NCBI RefSeq assembly: GCF_000971055.1
Contig: NZ_LARW01000116.1
Location: 1-41,415 of the forward strand
Origin: Sphingomonas sp. SRS2
GTDB lineage: Bacteria; Pseudomonadota; Alphaproteobacteria; Sphingomonadales; Sphingomonadaceae
Direction: 5' to 3'
DNA: 41,415 nt
Translations under genes and position numbers: made by a program
Part shown: positions 26,898-35,883 of the stretch, one piece after another
How positions within the stretch are numbered: the stretch's first letter is position 1
How the letters are laid out: each line of letters begins with the position of its first letter
The notes under the pieces: generated by a model
Seen by the model: the letters and a program-made list of their open reading frames with translations, nothing else
Told to the model about the DNA's origin: nothing
Databases searched by the model: none

Positions 26898-28004
26898 ATG
26901 GTGAACAGCACGCACAATGAAGAGCCCTATACCTACGCCAAGGCCGGCGTGTCGATCGCGGCGGGCAACGCCCTCGTCAAGGCGATCGGGCCCCTCGCCA
27001 AATCGACGCGGAGGCCCGGCGCGGATGCCGATCTCGGCGGCTTCGGTGGCTTCTTCGACCTCAAGGCTGCGGGCTATAAGGATCCGCTGCTGGTCGCCGC
27101 CAATGACGGCGTCGGTACCAAGCTGAAGCTCGCGATCGACAGCGGACGGCATGACGGAGTCGGCATCGATCTCGTCGCCATGTGCGCCAACGACCTTATA
27201 GTCCAGGGCGCGGAGCCGCTGTTCTTCCTCGACTATTTCGCAACTGGCAAGCTCGACAACGGCGTTGCCGAGCGGGTGATCGCCGGCATCGCGGAAGGCT
27301 GCAAGCTCGCCGGCTGCGCGCTGATCGGTGGCGAAACCGCCGAGATGCCCGGCATGTACGCCGCCGGCGACTATGATCTGGCCGGCTTCTGCGTCGGCGC
27401 GGTCGAGCGCGAAGAGGCGCTGACCGGCAACCGGGTATCGGCCGGCGACGTCATCCTCAGCCTCGCCTCGTCGGGCGTGCATTCGAACGGCTTCTCGCTG
27501 GTCCGCCGCCTCGCCGCCGACAAGGGCTGGAAGCTCGACCGACCGGCCCTGTTCGATCAGGACGTACTGCTGATCGAGGCGCTGCTGGCGCCGACCCGCA
27601 TCTATGTGAAGTCACTGCTGCCGCAGGTCCGCTCTGGCAAGGTGCGGGCGATGGCGCATATCACCGGCGGCGGCCTGCTCGAAAATATCCCCCGCGTGCT
27701 GCCCGAAGGCCTGCACGCGCATGTCGACGCCGACGGGTGGGAGCAGCCACGGCTGATGGCCTTCCTCCAGGCACAGGGCAATATCGAACCCGAAGAGATG
27801 GCGCGGACCTTCAACTGCGGCATCGGCATGGCGCTGATCGTCGCCGAAGGCGATGTCGCGGGCGTCACCAGCGCGCTCGAAGCCGCCGGAGAGACCGTGC
27901 TGCGCGTCGGCCATATCGCCGCGGGCGACAAGGGCTGCACCGTGACAGGCTCGACCGAAACGTGGAGCGCGCGGTCCGACTGGTCGGCGACGCATCTGGG
28001 GTGA
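26898..28004 (+). CDS. purM: Phosphoribosylformylglycinamidine cyclo-ligase (AIR synthetase)
   Basis: A 368-residue PurM of normal length. It shows the family blocks [35 protein letters not shown] (the ATP/FGAM loop), [19 protein letters not shown], and [11 protein letters not shown], then [16 protein letters not shown] in the C-terminal domain. It closes the imidazole ring to give AIR in purine synthesis. ATG 26898 follows AGGG by ten bases; the longer frame from 26838 would overlap the divergent gene. It is separated from purN by a perfect inverted repeat. Confidence 0.97.
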   Translation: MVNSTHNEEPYTYAKAGVSIAAGNALVKAIGPLAKSTRRPGADADLGGFGGFFDLKAAGYKDPLLVAANDGVGTKLKLAIDSGRHDGVGIDLVAMCANDLIVQGAEPLFFLDYFATGKLDNGVAERVIAGIAEGCKLAGCALIGGETAEMPGMYAAGDYDLAGFCVGAVEREEALTGNRVSAGDVILSLASSGVHSNGFSLVRRLAADKGWKLDRPALFDQDVLLIEALLAPTRIYVKSLLPQVRSGKVRAMAHITGGGLLENIPRVLPEGLHAHVDADGWEQPRLMAFLQAQGNIEPEEMARTFNCGIGMALIVAEGDVAGVTSALEAAGETVLRVGHIAAGDKGCTVTGSTETWSARSDWSATHLG

Positions 28005-28016
28005 TGCTCAACCTTC

Positions 28017-28107
28017 CCGTCGCCCCGGCGGAGGCCGGGGCCGTCATCGCTGGTAAATCGACGTTGCCCCAAGGGCATGGCGGCCCCGGCCTCCGCCGGG
28101 GCGACGG
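28017..28107. repeat. Perfect 27-bp inverted repeat between purM and purN
   Basis: The arms 28017-28043 and 28081-28107 are exactly complementary over all 27 bases, with a 37-base interior. The arms follow the pattern CGTC..CCCGGCGGAGGCC and belong to the same family as 14319-14400. The right arm ends three bases before the purN ATG. Confidence 0.88.
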
Positions 28108-28110
28108 CAT

Positions 28111-28686
28111 ATGACCAAAGCCCCTCTCGGCATCCTGATTTCGGGGCGCGGCAGCAACATGGCGCGACTGATCGAGGCTGCGCGGGCGGACGACTGCCCC
28201 TATGAGGTCGTGCTGGTCGCCTCGAACAATCCCGAGGCCGCCGGCCTCGCCACCGCGCGAAATGCCGGCATCGCCACCTTCGCGCACAGCCACAAGGGCC
28301 TGCCCCGCGCCGAGTTCGACATGATCATGGATGGGGCGCTACGCGACGCCGGGGTCCGCTATATCGCACTCGCGGGCTATATGCGGATATTGAGCGACGC
28401 CTTCGTCACCGGCTGGACGGGACGGATGCTCAACATCCACCCCTCGCTGCTGCCGCTCTACAAGGGCCTCGACACCCATGGCCGGGCGATAACGGCGGGC
28501 GATGCGGAGGGCGGATGCTCGGTCCATCTCGTCACCCCCGAACTTGACGATGGCCGGGTGATCGCCCAGGCGCGCGTTCCGATCCTGCCCGGCGATACCG
28601 CCGACAGTCTCGCCGCCCGCGTTCTCGTCGAAGAGCACCGGCTTTATCCCGAGGCGCTGGCCGCCTATATCCGGGATCATGGCTGA
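28111..28686 (+). CDS. purN: Phosphoribosylglycinamide formyltransferase (GAR transformylase)
   Basis: A 191-residue PurN. The phosphate loop is SGRGSNM, and the catalytic trio is present: Asn108 and His110 in NIHPSLLP, and Asp146 in PELDDG. It uses 10-formyl-THF to formylate GAR in purine synthesis. The start at 28111 is dictated by the family's N-terminus (MTKAPLGILISGRGSN), yet no ribosome-binding site precedes it; the bases there belong to a repeat arm. It overlaps the next gene by 8 bp. Confidence 0.96.
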   Translation: MTKAPLGILISGRGSNMARLIEAARADDCPYEVVLVASNNPEAAGLATARNAGIATFAHSHKGLPRAEFDMIMDGALRDAGVRYIALAGYMRILSDAFVTGWTGRMLNIHPSLLPLYKGLDTHGRAITAGDAEGGCSVHLVTPELDDGRVIAQARVPILPGDTADSLAARVLVEEHRLYPEALAAYIRDHG

Positions 28687-29308
28687 CGAAGTTTCCGAAG
28701 GCGCGATGCGCCGGCGCTGGGTGCGATGGCTGACGCTGGCGGAGATATTGGGCGTCGCCGCCCTGCTCATCTCCGCGCTGACCCTGTGGAACAACTATAG
28801 CGAGCGCCGCGCGGGCGAGGAAAGTCGCACCGCCGAGGACCGCAAGGCAAGCACCCGCGCCCGCGCGCTCGTGCTCAAGGCGACTCGTGAGAAGGATGGC
28901 GACCGGCTGGCGCTTACTGCCGGGTCGGCCGACCAGATCATCCAGGGCCAGACGATCGCCTTTCCAAAGGCGCTGGGCGTCGACCCCGTCGACAGCACCG
29001 ATCCGCGCATCGAAGCGAGCTGGTTCGCCGATGGCCTGAAACAGGCCCGCCATGACGCCGGTGAGGAGGAACGCGTGCGCGGCGATGCGCGCCTGCCGGT
29101 CGCCATCACCACCCGCTTCACCGTCAACGGCGACCTCGCCGAAGATGTGACGCTGTACGATGTCGGCTACACGACCGAGAGCGGGGGTCTGCTCGGCGGC
29201 ACCTCGATCAAATTGCGCGGACTGTCGCTGATCGGGCGGAGCAGCGCCAAGGCCGCCCCGGGGCGCATCGACGCGCTGTGGAAGGCCCGGCATAAAGGGA
29301 AAAGCTGA
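28679..29308 (+). CDS. Membrane-anchored protein of unknown function
   Basis: A 209-residue protein I do not recognise. Residues about 20-40 form one hydrophobic segment (TLAEILGVAALLISALTLW) after a basic N-terminus, so it should be anchored in the inner membrane with the C-terminal domain outside. A charged, helix-prone stretch follows (SERRAGEESRTAEDRKA), then a mixed alpha/beta domain. It overlaps purN by 8 bp and shares one base with the next gene (TGATG), so it is part of the purMN transcript. No functional link to purine synthesis is evident. Confidence 0.8.
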   Translation: MADEVSEGAMRRRWVRWLTLAEILGVAALLISALTLWNNYSERRAGEESRTAEDRKASTRARALVLKATREKDGDRLALTAGSADQIIQGQTIAFPKALGVDPVDSTDPRIEASWFADGLKQARHDAGEEERVRGDARLPVAITTRFTVNGDLAEDVTLYDVGYTTESGGLLGGTSIKLRGLSLIGRSSAKAAPGRIDALWKARHKGKS

Positions 29309-29688
29309 TGGCGGCGGCCGATCCTCGGCAGGTCCACGCCCGGATCGGCAAGCTGGCGATGGCGTTGCCGCAGGTCGAGGAGAAGCTATCGCATGGTTCG
29401 CCCTGCTGGCGGGTCGCCGACAAGCGGATGTTCGCTTACTTCTGGCACAATCATCATGGCGACGAACGCACGGCCCTCCTGATCAAGGCGAGCGGGATCG
29501 AGGAGCAGGAGATGCTCATCGAGATGGACCCTGAAGTCTATTTCAAGCCGCCCTATCTCGGCCCGTCGGGCTGGGTCGGCCTGAGGCTCGACCAGCCCGA
29601 TACCGACTGGGAGCTTGTCGAACATCGTTTGCGCGAAAGCTGGCGGCTGAATGCACCGGCGAAGTTGGTGGCGATGCTGGAATTCTGA
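29308..29688 (+). CDS. MmcQ/YjbR family protein
   Basis: A 126-residue single-domain protein of the MmcQ/YjbR group. It begins with a helix (RQVHARIGKLAMALPQVEEK), then the family pattern KLSHGSPCWRVADKRMFAYF, and ends with a YLGPSGWVGLRL turn and a helix. Family members have a double-wing/CyaY-like fold and are often annotated as DNA-binding, but a molecular role is not established. Its start codon shares one base with the preceding stop. It converges on the GNAT gene with a 13-bp gap. Confidence 0.85.
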   Translation: MAAADPRQVHARIGKLAMALPQVEEKLSHGSPCWRVADKRMFAYFWHNHHGDERTALLIKASGIEEQEMLIEMDPEVYFKPPYLGPSGWVGLRLDQPDTDWELVEHRLRESWRLNAPAKLVAMLEF

Positions 29689-29701
29689 AGTGTAGCGCGC
29701 G

Positions 29702-30229
29702 CTACAGGTCCATGCCGAAGATCAGATCGTTGAACGTCGCGTCGCCAATCTGGAAGGTGCGGGTCCCGATCAGGTCGCAGCCGATCCGCCGGTAGAAGGC
29801 GATCGCGCTCGCATTTTCGGAATAGACGCCGATCAGGAAACGGCGCTTGCCCATCGCGCGGGCATAGCCGATCGTCTGCTCGATCAACCGCCGGCCAAGG
29901 CCGCCCCCCTGCCATTTGGACAGGAGGTAAATGCGCCGCAGCTCGATATCTTCGGGCTTCAGCTCGATCGGCAGGTCGGGCGTAGTGAGCAGCGCATAGC
30001 CGACCGGAACGCCCGTCACGGGCATCTCGGCGATCCATATGGCGGCATCGGGGTGGCGGGCGAAGCCGCGCCAGGCATCGAAGCTGTTCTTCGCGCCGTT
30101 ATGCGCGACCATGTCGGTGATGCCGATCATGTGCGCATAGGTTTCGAGGAAGGTCGCCGCGCCGATCATGCTCAGCGCGGCGGCATCATCCAGCCCCGCT
30201 CGTCGGATGACGATGGCGGGGCTTTCCAT
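29702..30229 (-). CDS. GNAT family N-acetyltransferase
   Basis: A 175-residue GNAT-fold protein. The acetyl-CoA loop Q/R-x-x-G-x-G/A is Gln107 to Gly112 (QGGGLG), preceded by the beta-4 strand IELRRIYLLSKW and followed by the usual helix and the ENASAIAFYRRIGC segment. The substrate is unknown. It lies two bases downstream of ndk on the same strand, so the two are likely co-transcribed. Confidence 0.9.
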   Translation of the reverse strand: MESPAIVIRRAGLDDAAALSMIGAATFLETYAHMIGITDMVAHNGAKNSFDAWRGFARHPDAAIWIAEMPVTGVPVGYALLTTPDLPIELKPEDIELRRIYLLSKWQGGGLGRRLIEQTIGYARAMGKRRFLIGVYSENASAIAFYRRIGCDLIGTRTFQIGDATFNDLIFGMDL

Positions 30230-30231
30230 TT

Positions 30232-30654
30232 TTAGCCGACGATCTCTTCCGGCTTGAAGAAATAGGCGATCTCGATCGCCGCATTTTCCAGGCTGTCCGA
30301 CCCATGGACGGTGTTCGCCTCGATCGACTCCGCGAACTCCTTGCGGATCGTGCCGGCATCGGCGTTGGCGGGGTTGGTCGCGCCCATGACTTCGCGGTTG
30401 CGAGCCATGGCGTTTTCGCCTTCGAGGACCTGGACCACGACCGGGCCCGAGATCATGAAGCTGACCAGCTCGCCGAAGAAGGGCCGTTCCTTATGGACGG
30501 CGTAGAAACCCTCGGCCTGTTCCTTGGTCATGTGGATGCGCTTGGAAGCGACGACGCGCAGGCCCGCCTCCTCGAGCTTGGCCGTGACAGCGCCGGTAAG
30601 GTTGCGACGCGTGGCGTCGGGCTTGATAATCGAAAAGGTACGTTCGGTCGCCAT
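30232..30654 (-). CDS. ndk: Nucleoside diphosphate kinase
   Basis: A 140-residue Ndk with the full set of family features: [13 protein letters not shown] at the start and the phosphohistidine His117 in NTVHGSDS. It balances NTP and dNTP pools using ATP. The length is normal. A good promoter lies upstream on the minus strand. PPK2 in the same window could perform an overlapping reaction. Confidence 0.97.
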   Translation of the reverse strand: MATERTFSIIKPDATRRNLTGAVTAKLEEAGLRVVASKRIHMTKEQAEGFYAVHKERPFFGELVSFMISGPVVVQVLEGENAMARNREVMGATNPANADAGTIRKEFAESIEANTVHGSDSLENAAIEIAYFFKPEEIVG

Positions 30655-30699
30655 GGCCGAGCGGCTCCATATCTTGAGTTTCGTTGGAAGATGGGCGCG

Positions 30700-30728
30700 C
30701 CTTTAGAACGTGCGCTGCGATATGGCAA
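30700..30728 (-). promoter_or_regulatory. Probable ndk promoter
   Basis: On the minus strand, TTGCCA (30728-30723), a 17-bp spacer and TAAAGG (30705-30700) would start a transcript about 40 bases before the ndk ATG. The -35 match is good and the -10 match is partial. Confidence 0.45.
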
Positions 30729-30835
30729 GGCGCGCGGGTCATGGCGCGTCCGCCGTTATTCCTGGGTTCAGCTTGGCCGGCCCATTGTCCACACTGGTCG
30801 AGTCCCGTGCGGGCCGGCCGGGTAAGGAGGATGAA

Positions 30836-31222
30836 ATGCGTAAGATCTTCAAGGGACTTGCCGTTGCGCTGGCGTTCACCAGCGTAGTGGCGGCGTCGGT
30901 TCCGGCCGAAGCACGACGCGGCGATGACCGACATGGCTATCGTGGCGATCATCGCGGCTGGGACGGCAATCGCGGCTGGCGCGGCGATCGCCATGATCGT
31001 GGATATCGCTATGATCGTGGATATCGCGGCTATTATGGCGGCCGCGGCTATTATAGTCCGCGCCGCTACTATTATGCGCCGCGCTATGGCTATGGCTATG
31101 GATATGGTTATGGCCATCCCCGCTATCGCTATCATGGTCATCGCCACGGCGATGATGCCCTGATCGCGGGCATTGCGGGTCTGGCGATCGGCGCCGCGAT
31201 CGCATCAAGCAACGACTACTGA
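30836..31222 (+). CDS. Secreted Gly/Tyr/Arg/His-rich protein
   Basis: A 128-residue protein with a clear signal peptide (about residues 1-25, MRKIFKGLAVALAFTSVVAA, cleavage after AEA). The mature part is low complexity, rich in G, Y, R, D and H, with repeats such as DRGYRYDRGYRG and YGYGYGYG. It ends in a small hydrophobic Gly/Ala helix, ALIAGIAGLAIGAAIA, resembling a glycine zipper. A strong AAGGAGG lies five bases before ATG 30836. The family is unknown; similar proteins occur as periplasmic or envelope proteins of unknown role. The DNA contains an 18-bp unit (30993-31010) repeated in tandem (31011-31028), suggesting repeat expansion. Confidence 0.8.
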   Translation: MRKIFKGLAVALAFTSVVAASVPAEARRGDDRHGYRGDHRGWDGNRGWRGDRHDRGYRYDRGYRGYYGGRGYYSPRRYYYAPRYGYGYGYGYGHPRYRYHGHRHGDDALIAGIAGLAIGAAIASSNDY

Positions 31223-31230
31223 ACCACTCT

Positions 31231-31276
31231 CCGGCGATGCATCCAGCCTTGGCCGATATGGCCTCGGCATCGCCGG
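31231..31276. terminator. Hairpin after the Gly/Tyr-rich gene
   Basis: CCGGCGATGC (31231-31240) pairs exactly with GCATCGCCGG (31267-31276), with further GGCC pairing inside the loop. No T-tract follows, so it may stabilise the 3' end rather than terminate on its own. Confidence 0.45.
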
Positions 31277-31387
31277 AAATGCCTGGCTGCCCCGACACCC
31301 TCTGATCCCGCGCCCGATCGCGCGACATACCTAATTTATTCTCCCGCCGTCACAGACTCTTGTGTCTCGCGCTGGTGCGGTGCAACA

Positions 31388-31415
31388 TTGCGTGAAACTG
31401 TATCCACATTATACA
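31388..31415 (+). promoter_or_regulatory. Possible pyc promoter with overlapping inverted repeat
   Basis: TTGCGT (31388-31393), a 16-bp spacer and TATACA (31410-31415) lie about 40 bases before pyc. CTGTAT and ATACAG form a small inverted repeat overlapping the -10, a possible repressor site. Confidence 0.35.
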
Positions 31416-31452
31416 GCCGCAATTTCCACCACCCGCGAACATCAAGAGGTTC

Positions 31453-34400
31453 ATGATGGCCCGCCCGATCCGCCGCCTGCTCGTCGCCAACCGGTCGGAA
31501 ATCGCGATTCGGGTCTTCCGCGCGGCGACCGAACTCGGCATCACCACGGTCGCCATCTATGCCGAGGAGGACAAACTGTCGCTCCACCGCTTCAAAGCGG
31601 ACGAGGCCTATCATCTCGGCGACGGCGTCGGCCCGATCGCGGCCTATCTCGACTATCAGCGGATCATCGACATCGCGGTGAAGGCGAAGGTCGACGCGAT
31701 CCATCCGGGCTATGGCTTCCTGTCCGAAAACCCGGATTTCGCCGAGGCCTGCGCCGCGGCGGGGATCATCTTCATCGGCCCCTCCCCCAATACGATGCGC
31801 CAGCTGGGCGACAAGGTCTCGGCGCGCCACATCGCCGAGCAGGCCAAGGTGCCGGTGGTGCCCGCAACCGAACCGCTGCCCGACGACGAGGACGAGATCG
31901 CGAAGCTTGCCGCGAAGGTCGGCTATCCGCTGATGCTCAAGGCGAGTTGGGGCGGCGGCGGGCGCGGGATGCGGCCGATCGAGAATGAGTCCCAGCTCAT
32001 CGAATCGGTACGCTCGGGCAAGCGCGAGGCCAAGGCCGCCTTTGGCCGCGACGAGGTCTATCTCGAAAAGCTGATCCGCCGCGCCCGCCATGTCGAGGTC
32101 CAGCTGCTTGGCGACAGCCACGGCAATCTCTTCCACCTGTTCGAGCGCGACTGCTCCATCCAGCGCCGCAACCAGAAAGTGATCGAACGGGCGCCCGCCC
32201 CCTATCTCGACGAGGCGACCCGTATCGCGCTGTGCGGCGCGGCGATCCGCATCGGCGAAGTGACCGGCTATTGCGGCGCGGGCACGGTCGAATTTCTGAT
32301 GGATGAGACCGACGGGGCCTTCTACTTCATCGAGGTCAATCCGCGCATTCAGGTCGAGCATACCGTCACCGAGACCGTCACGGGCATCGATATCGTCAAG
32401 GCGCAGATCAAGATCGCCGAGGGTGGCCGGTTAGGCCTTACCGAAGAAACGGGCGTGCCGCCACAGGCCGATATCCGCCTGAACGGCCATGCCCTTCAGT
32501 GCCGGATCACCACCGAGGATCCCGAGAATAGTTTCATTCCCGACTATGGCCGGATTACTGCCTATCGCGGCGCTTTCGGCTATGGCATCCGGGTCGATGG
32601 CGGCACCGCCTATTCTGGCGCGGTCGTCACCCGCCATTATGATCCGCTGCTGGAAAAGATCACCGCCTGGGCCCCGACTTCGGACGAGGTGGTGGCCCGC
32701 ATGGTTCGTGCGCTCCGTGAATATCGCATCCGTGGCGTCGCGACGAACCTCAACTTTGTCGAGAATGTGCTGACCCATCCGGATTTCCGGGCGAACCGCT
32801 ACACCACCAAATTTATCGATGACACGCCCGAACTTCTCGCCCCCGCCCAGCGCCAGGACCGCGCGACCCGGCTGCTGCGCTACATCGCCGATGTCACCGT
32901 CAACGGCCATCCCGACGTCACGGGCCGCGCGAAGCCGCCCGCCTCGGCACGCCCGCCCAAGGCCCCAAGGCCGGTCGCCAAACCCGCGCCGGGCACTCGC
33001 CAAATCTTCGAGCGCGACGGCGCAGCCGGCCTCGCCCGTTGGATGCGTTCGCAAAGTCAGGCGCTGATCACCGACACGACGATGCGCGACGCGCACCAGT
33101 CGCTGCTCGCGACGCGGATGCGCTCGGCCGACATGATCGCGGTGGCGGAAACCTATGCCACCGGCCTGCCCCAACTGTTCAGTCTCGAATGCTGGGGCGG
33201 CGCCACCTTCGACGTATCGATGCGCTTCCTGCAGGAAGACCCGTGGGAACGCCTCGCCGCGATTCGTGATCGCGCGCCCAATCTTCTCACCCAGATGCTG
33301 CTGCGCGGCGCGAACGGGGTCGGCTACACCAATTATCCCGACAACGTCGTCCGGCATTTCATTGCCCAGGCGGCGCAGGGCATCGATATCTTCCGCATCT
33401 TCGACTGCCTTAACTGGGTCGAGAATATGCGTGTCGCCATCGACGCCGTGGTCGAAAGCGGAAAAATCGCCGAAGGAGCGCTCTGCTATACCGGCGATAT
33501 CCTCGATCCCAATCGCGCCAAATACAGCCTGGCTTATTATGTCGATCTCGCCCGCCAGCTCGAAGCCGCCGGCTGTCACATCCTCGCGATCAAGGACATG
33601 GCCGGCTTGCTCAAGCCCGCCGCCGCGACCGTGCTGGTCAGGGCGCTGCGCGACGCGACAGATATGCCGATCCACCTTCACACCCATGACACGTCGGGCG
33701 CGGCGGCAGCGACGCTGCTTGCCGCGATCGACGCCGGGGTCGATGCGGTCGACGCCGCGATCGACGCTATGTCGGGCACAACCTCGCAACCCTGCCTCGG
33801 CTCGGTGGTCGAGGCGCTGCGCCACACGCCGCGCGACACCGGCCTCGACGGCAGGACGATCCGCGAGCTGAGCTTCTACTGGGAAGCGGTGCGCACTCAG
33901 TACACCGCCTTCGAAAGCGACCTGAAATCGGGAGCTTCCGAAGTCTATCTGCACGAGATGCCCGGCGGCCAGTTCACCAACTTGCGCGAACAGGCACGCA
34001 GCCTTGGCCTCGAAACCCGCTGGCATGAGGTCGCGCGCGCCTATCATGACGCCAACATGCTGTTCGGCGACATCGTCAAGGTCACCCCCTCGTCCAAGGT
34101 GGTCGGCGACATGGCGCTGATGATGGTCGCGCAGGACCTCGCCCCAGAGGACGTGCTCGATCCGGCGCAGGACATCGCCTTTCCCGGATCGGTGGTGGAA
34201 ATGCTGCGCGGCGACCTGGGCCAGCCGCCGGGCGGGTGGCCCGAGGCGATCTCGAAGCGCGTTCTAGGCGACGAAAAACCCTATACCGATCGGCCTGCCG
34301 CCCTGCTGCCGCCGGTCGATCTCGCCGCGACCCGCAAGACCGCCGAGGAACAATGCGGCCGCCCGCTCAGCGAACAGGAATTCGCCAGCTATCTGATGTA

Positions 34401-34899
34401 CCCCAAGGTTTTCGCGGGCTTCGCCGAGGCGCAGCGCCAATATGGCCCGGTGGCCGCACTGCCTACGCCGATCTATTTCTATGGCATGTCGCCCGGCGAC
34501 GAGATCACGGTCGAGATCGATCAGGGCAAGTCGCTGGTCGTCACGCTGCAGGCGATCGGCGACACCGAAGAGGACGGCAGCGTCCGCCTGTTCTTTGAGC
34601 TGAATGGTCAGCCGCGGATCATCACCATGGCCAACCGCCGCGCCAGCGCGACGAGGCCTCAGCGGCGTGTCGCGGACCCGGCCAATGACGGCCATGTCGC
34701 GGCCCCCATGCCGGGCGTCGTCTCGACCGTGAACACTGCGGCGGGCCAGCACGTCGAGGAAGGCCAGCTGCTGCTGACGCTGGAGGCGATGAAGATGGAA
34801 GTCTCGGTCTTCGCAAAGAAGGCGGGCACGGTGGCTGAGCTGACCGTCGCCCCCGGACAATCGGTCGACGCGAAGGACCTTCTGGCGGTCTTGAGCTGA
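31453..34899 (+). CDS. pyc: Pyruvate carboxylase, full-length single-chain
   Basis: A 1148-residue enzyme of the single-polypeptide type. The biotin carboxylase domain spans about residues 1-455, with the glycine-rich ATP loop KASWGGGGRGMRP and the ERDCSIQRRNQ and EVNPRIQVEHT segments. The carboxyltransferase domain begins near 537 with LITDTTMRDAHQSL and includes AIKDMAGLLKP. A tetramerisation/allosteric domain follows, then the biotinyl domain, where the lysine is Lys1114 in EAMKMEV. It converts pyruvate to oxaloacetate for anaplerosis. ATG 31453 and ATG 31456 are adjacent; AAGAGG suits either. It stands alone, with a terminator after it. Confidence 0.97.
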   Translation: MMARPIRRLLVANRSEIAIRVFRAATELGITTVAIYAEEDKLSLHRFKADEAYHLGDGVGPIAAYLDYQRIIDIAVKAKVDAIHPGYGFLSENPDFAEACAAAGIIFIGPSPNTMRQLGDKVSARHIAEQAKVPVVPATEPLPDDEDEIAKLAAKVGYPLMLKASWGGGGRGMRPIENESQLIESVRSGKREAKAAFGRDEVYLEKLIRRARHVEVQLLGDSHGNLFHLFERDCSIQRRNQKVIERAPAPYLDEATRIALCGAAIRIGEVTGYCGAGTVEFLMDETDGAFYFIEVNPRIQVEHTVTETVTGIDIVKAQIKIAEGGRLGLTEETGVPPQADIRLNGHALQCRITTEDPENSFIPDYGRITAYRGAFGYGIRVDGGTAYSGAVVTRHYDPLLEKITAWAPTSDEVVARMVRALREYRIRGVATNLNFVENVLTHPDFRANRYTTKFIDDTPELLAPAQRQDRATRLLRYIADVTVNGHPDVTGRAKPPASARPPKAPRPVAKPAPGTRQIFERDGAAGLARWMRSQSQALITDTTMRDAHQSLLATRMRSADMIAVAETYATGLPQLFSLECWGGATFDVSMRFLQEDPWERLAAIRDRAPNLLTQMLLRGANGVGYTNYPDNVVRHFIAQAAQGIDIFRIFDCLNWVENMRVAIDAVVESGKIAEGALCYTGDILDPNRAKYSLAYYVDLARQLEAAGCHILAIKDMAGLLKPAAATVLVRALRDATDMPIHLHTHDTSGAAAATLLAAIDAGVDAVDAAIDAMSGTTSQPCLGSVVEALRHTPRDTGLDGRTIRELSFYWEAVRTQYTAFESDLKSGASEVYLHEMPGGQFTNLREQARSLGLETRWHEVARAYHDANMLFGDIVKVTPSSKVVGDMALMMVAQDLAPEDVLDPAQDIAFPGSVVEMLRGDLGQPPGGWPEAISKRVLGDEKPYTDRPAALLPPVDLAATRKTAEEQCGRPLSEQEFASYLMYPKVFAGFAEAQRQYGPVAALPTPIYFYGMSPGDEITVEIDQGKSLVVTLQAIGDTEEDGSVRLFFELNGQPRIITMANRRASATRPQRRVADPANDGHVAAPMPGVVSTVNTAAGQHVEEGQLLLTLEAMKMEVSVFAKKAGTVAELTVAPGQSVDAKDLLAVLS

Positions 34900-34918
34900 A
34901 ACAGCGCGACCCTATAAT

Positions 34919-34955
34919 CGTCATGCTGACCATGTTCAGCATGACGCTCTATTTT
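34919..34955 (+). terminator. Terminator of pyc
   Basis: An 11-bp perfect stem, CGTCATGCTGA (34919-34929) with TCAGCATGACG (34936-34946), has a six-base loop and is followed by CTCTATTTT. The outer bases match the CGTCATGC start of the extragenic repeat family. Confidence 0.75.
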
Positions 34956-34968
34956 CAAAGGCTTGATC

Positions 34969-35805
34969 ATGTCCTCTCCCAGCCCGTGGCAGCATCATCG
35001 CAAAGCCGGCATCGCCGACGATATTGATTTCGAGAGCAACGGGCAGGAGCTCCAGTTTGTCGAGATCGAGCTCGATCCCGGCGAGAGCGCGGTCGCCGAA
35101 GCCGGGGCGCTGGTCTGGAAGGATGCGCCGATCGGCATGACCACCGTGTTCGGCGACGGCAGCGGCGGCAGCGACAACGGCTTCATGGGCAAGCTGCTTG
35201 GCGCAGGTAAAAGGCTGATCACCGGGGAAAGCCTGTTTACCACCGTCTTCACCCATAACGGTCATGGCAAGGCGCGGGTCGCCTTTGCTTCCCCTACCCC
35301 CGGCGCGATCCTGCCGCTGCGGCTGGGCGATTATGGCGGCAGCATCATCTGCCAGAAGGATAGCTTCCTTGCCGCCGCCAAGGGCGTTTCGATCGGCGTC
35401 CATTTCCAGCGCAAGGTAATGACCGGCCTGTTCGGCGGCGAAGGCTTCATCATGCAGCGGCTCGACGGCGACGGCTGGGTGTTCGTGCAGATGGGCGGCA
35501 CCGTCGTCGAGCGCGAGCTGGCGGCGGGTCAGGAACTCCACGTCGATACCGGCTGCCTCGCGGCCTACACGCCCAGCGTCGAGTTCGATCTCGTCGCCGC
35601 CGGCGGGGTGAAGAGCGTGTTCTTCGGTGGCGAGGGACTGTTCTTCGCGCGGCTAACCGGTCCCGGCAAGGTCTGGATCCAGTCGCTGCCCTTCTCGCGC
35701 CTGGCCGGCCGCATGCTCGCCGCGGCGGGCAGCCGGGGCGGCCAGAATCGGGGCGAAGGATCGGTGCTCGGCGGCCTCGGTGATCTCATCGGCGGCAATA
35801 ACTGA
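34969..35805 (+). CDS. AIM24 family protein (TIGR00266-like)
   Basis: A 278-residue AIM24 (formerly DUF124) protein built of repeated beta strands, with the family segments LDPGESAVAEAGALVWKDAPI, LFTTVFTHNG, and FFGGEGLFFARLTGPGKVWIQSLPFS. It ends in a Gly-rich tail (about 245-278). The name comes from a yeast mitochondrial protein; the bacterial role is unknown. AAAGG seven bases before ATG 34969 decides the start against the in-frame TTG at 34963. Confidence 0.9.
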   Translation: MSSPSPWQHHRKAGIADDIDFESNGQELQFVEIELDPGESAVAEAGALVWKDAPIGMTTVFGDGSGGSDNGFMGKLLGAGKRLITGESLFTTVFTHNGHGKARVAFASPTPGAILPLRLGDYGGSIICQKDSFLAAAKGVSIGVHFQRKVMTGLFGGEGFIMQRLDGDGWVFVQMGGTVVERELAAGQELHVDTGCLAAYTPSVEFDLVAAGGVKSVFFGGEGLFFARLTGPGKVWIQSLPFSRLAGRMLAAAGSRGGQNRGEGSVLGGLGDLIGGNN

Positions 35806-35883
35806 CCGCTTTTCCGGTCTGGGGGGATTGAATCGGCGCGGGGTCTGACGGATTATCGTTCCGTAAGCTGAGAGGATCGCGCC

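Noticed and set aside
32431-34047. Long minus-strand open frame inside pyc
   Set aside because: Antisense to a fully recognisable pyruvate carboxylase; composition is that of a shadow frame.
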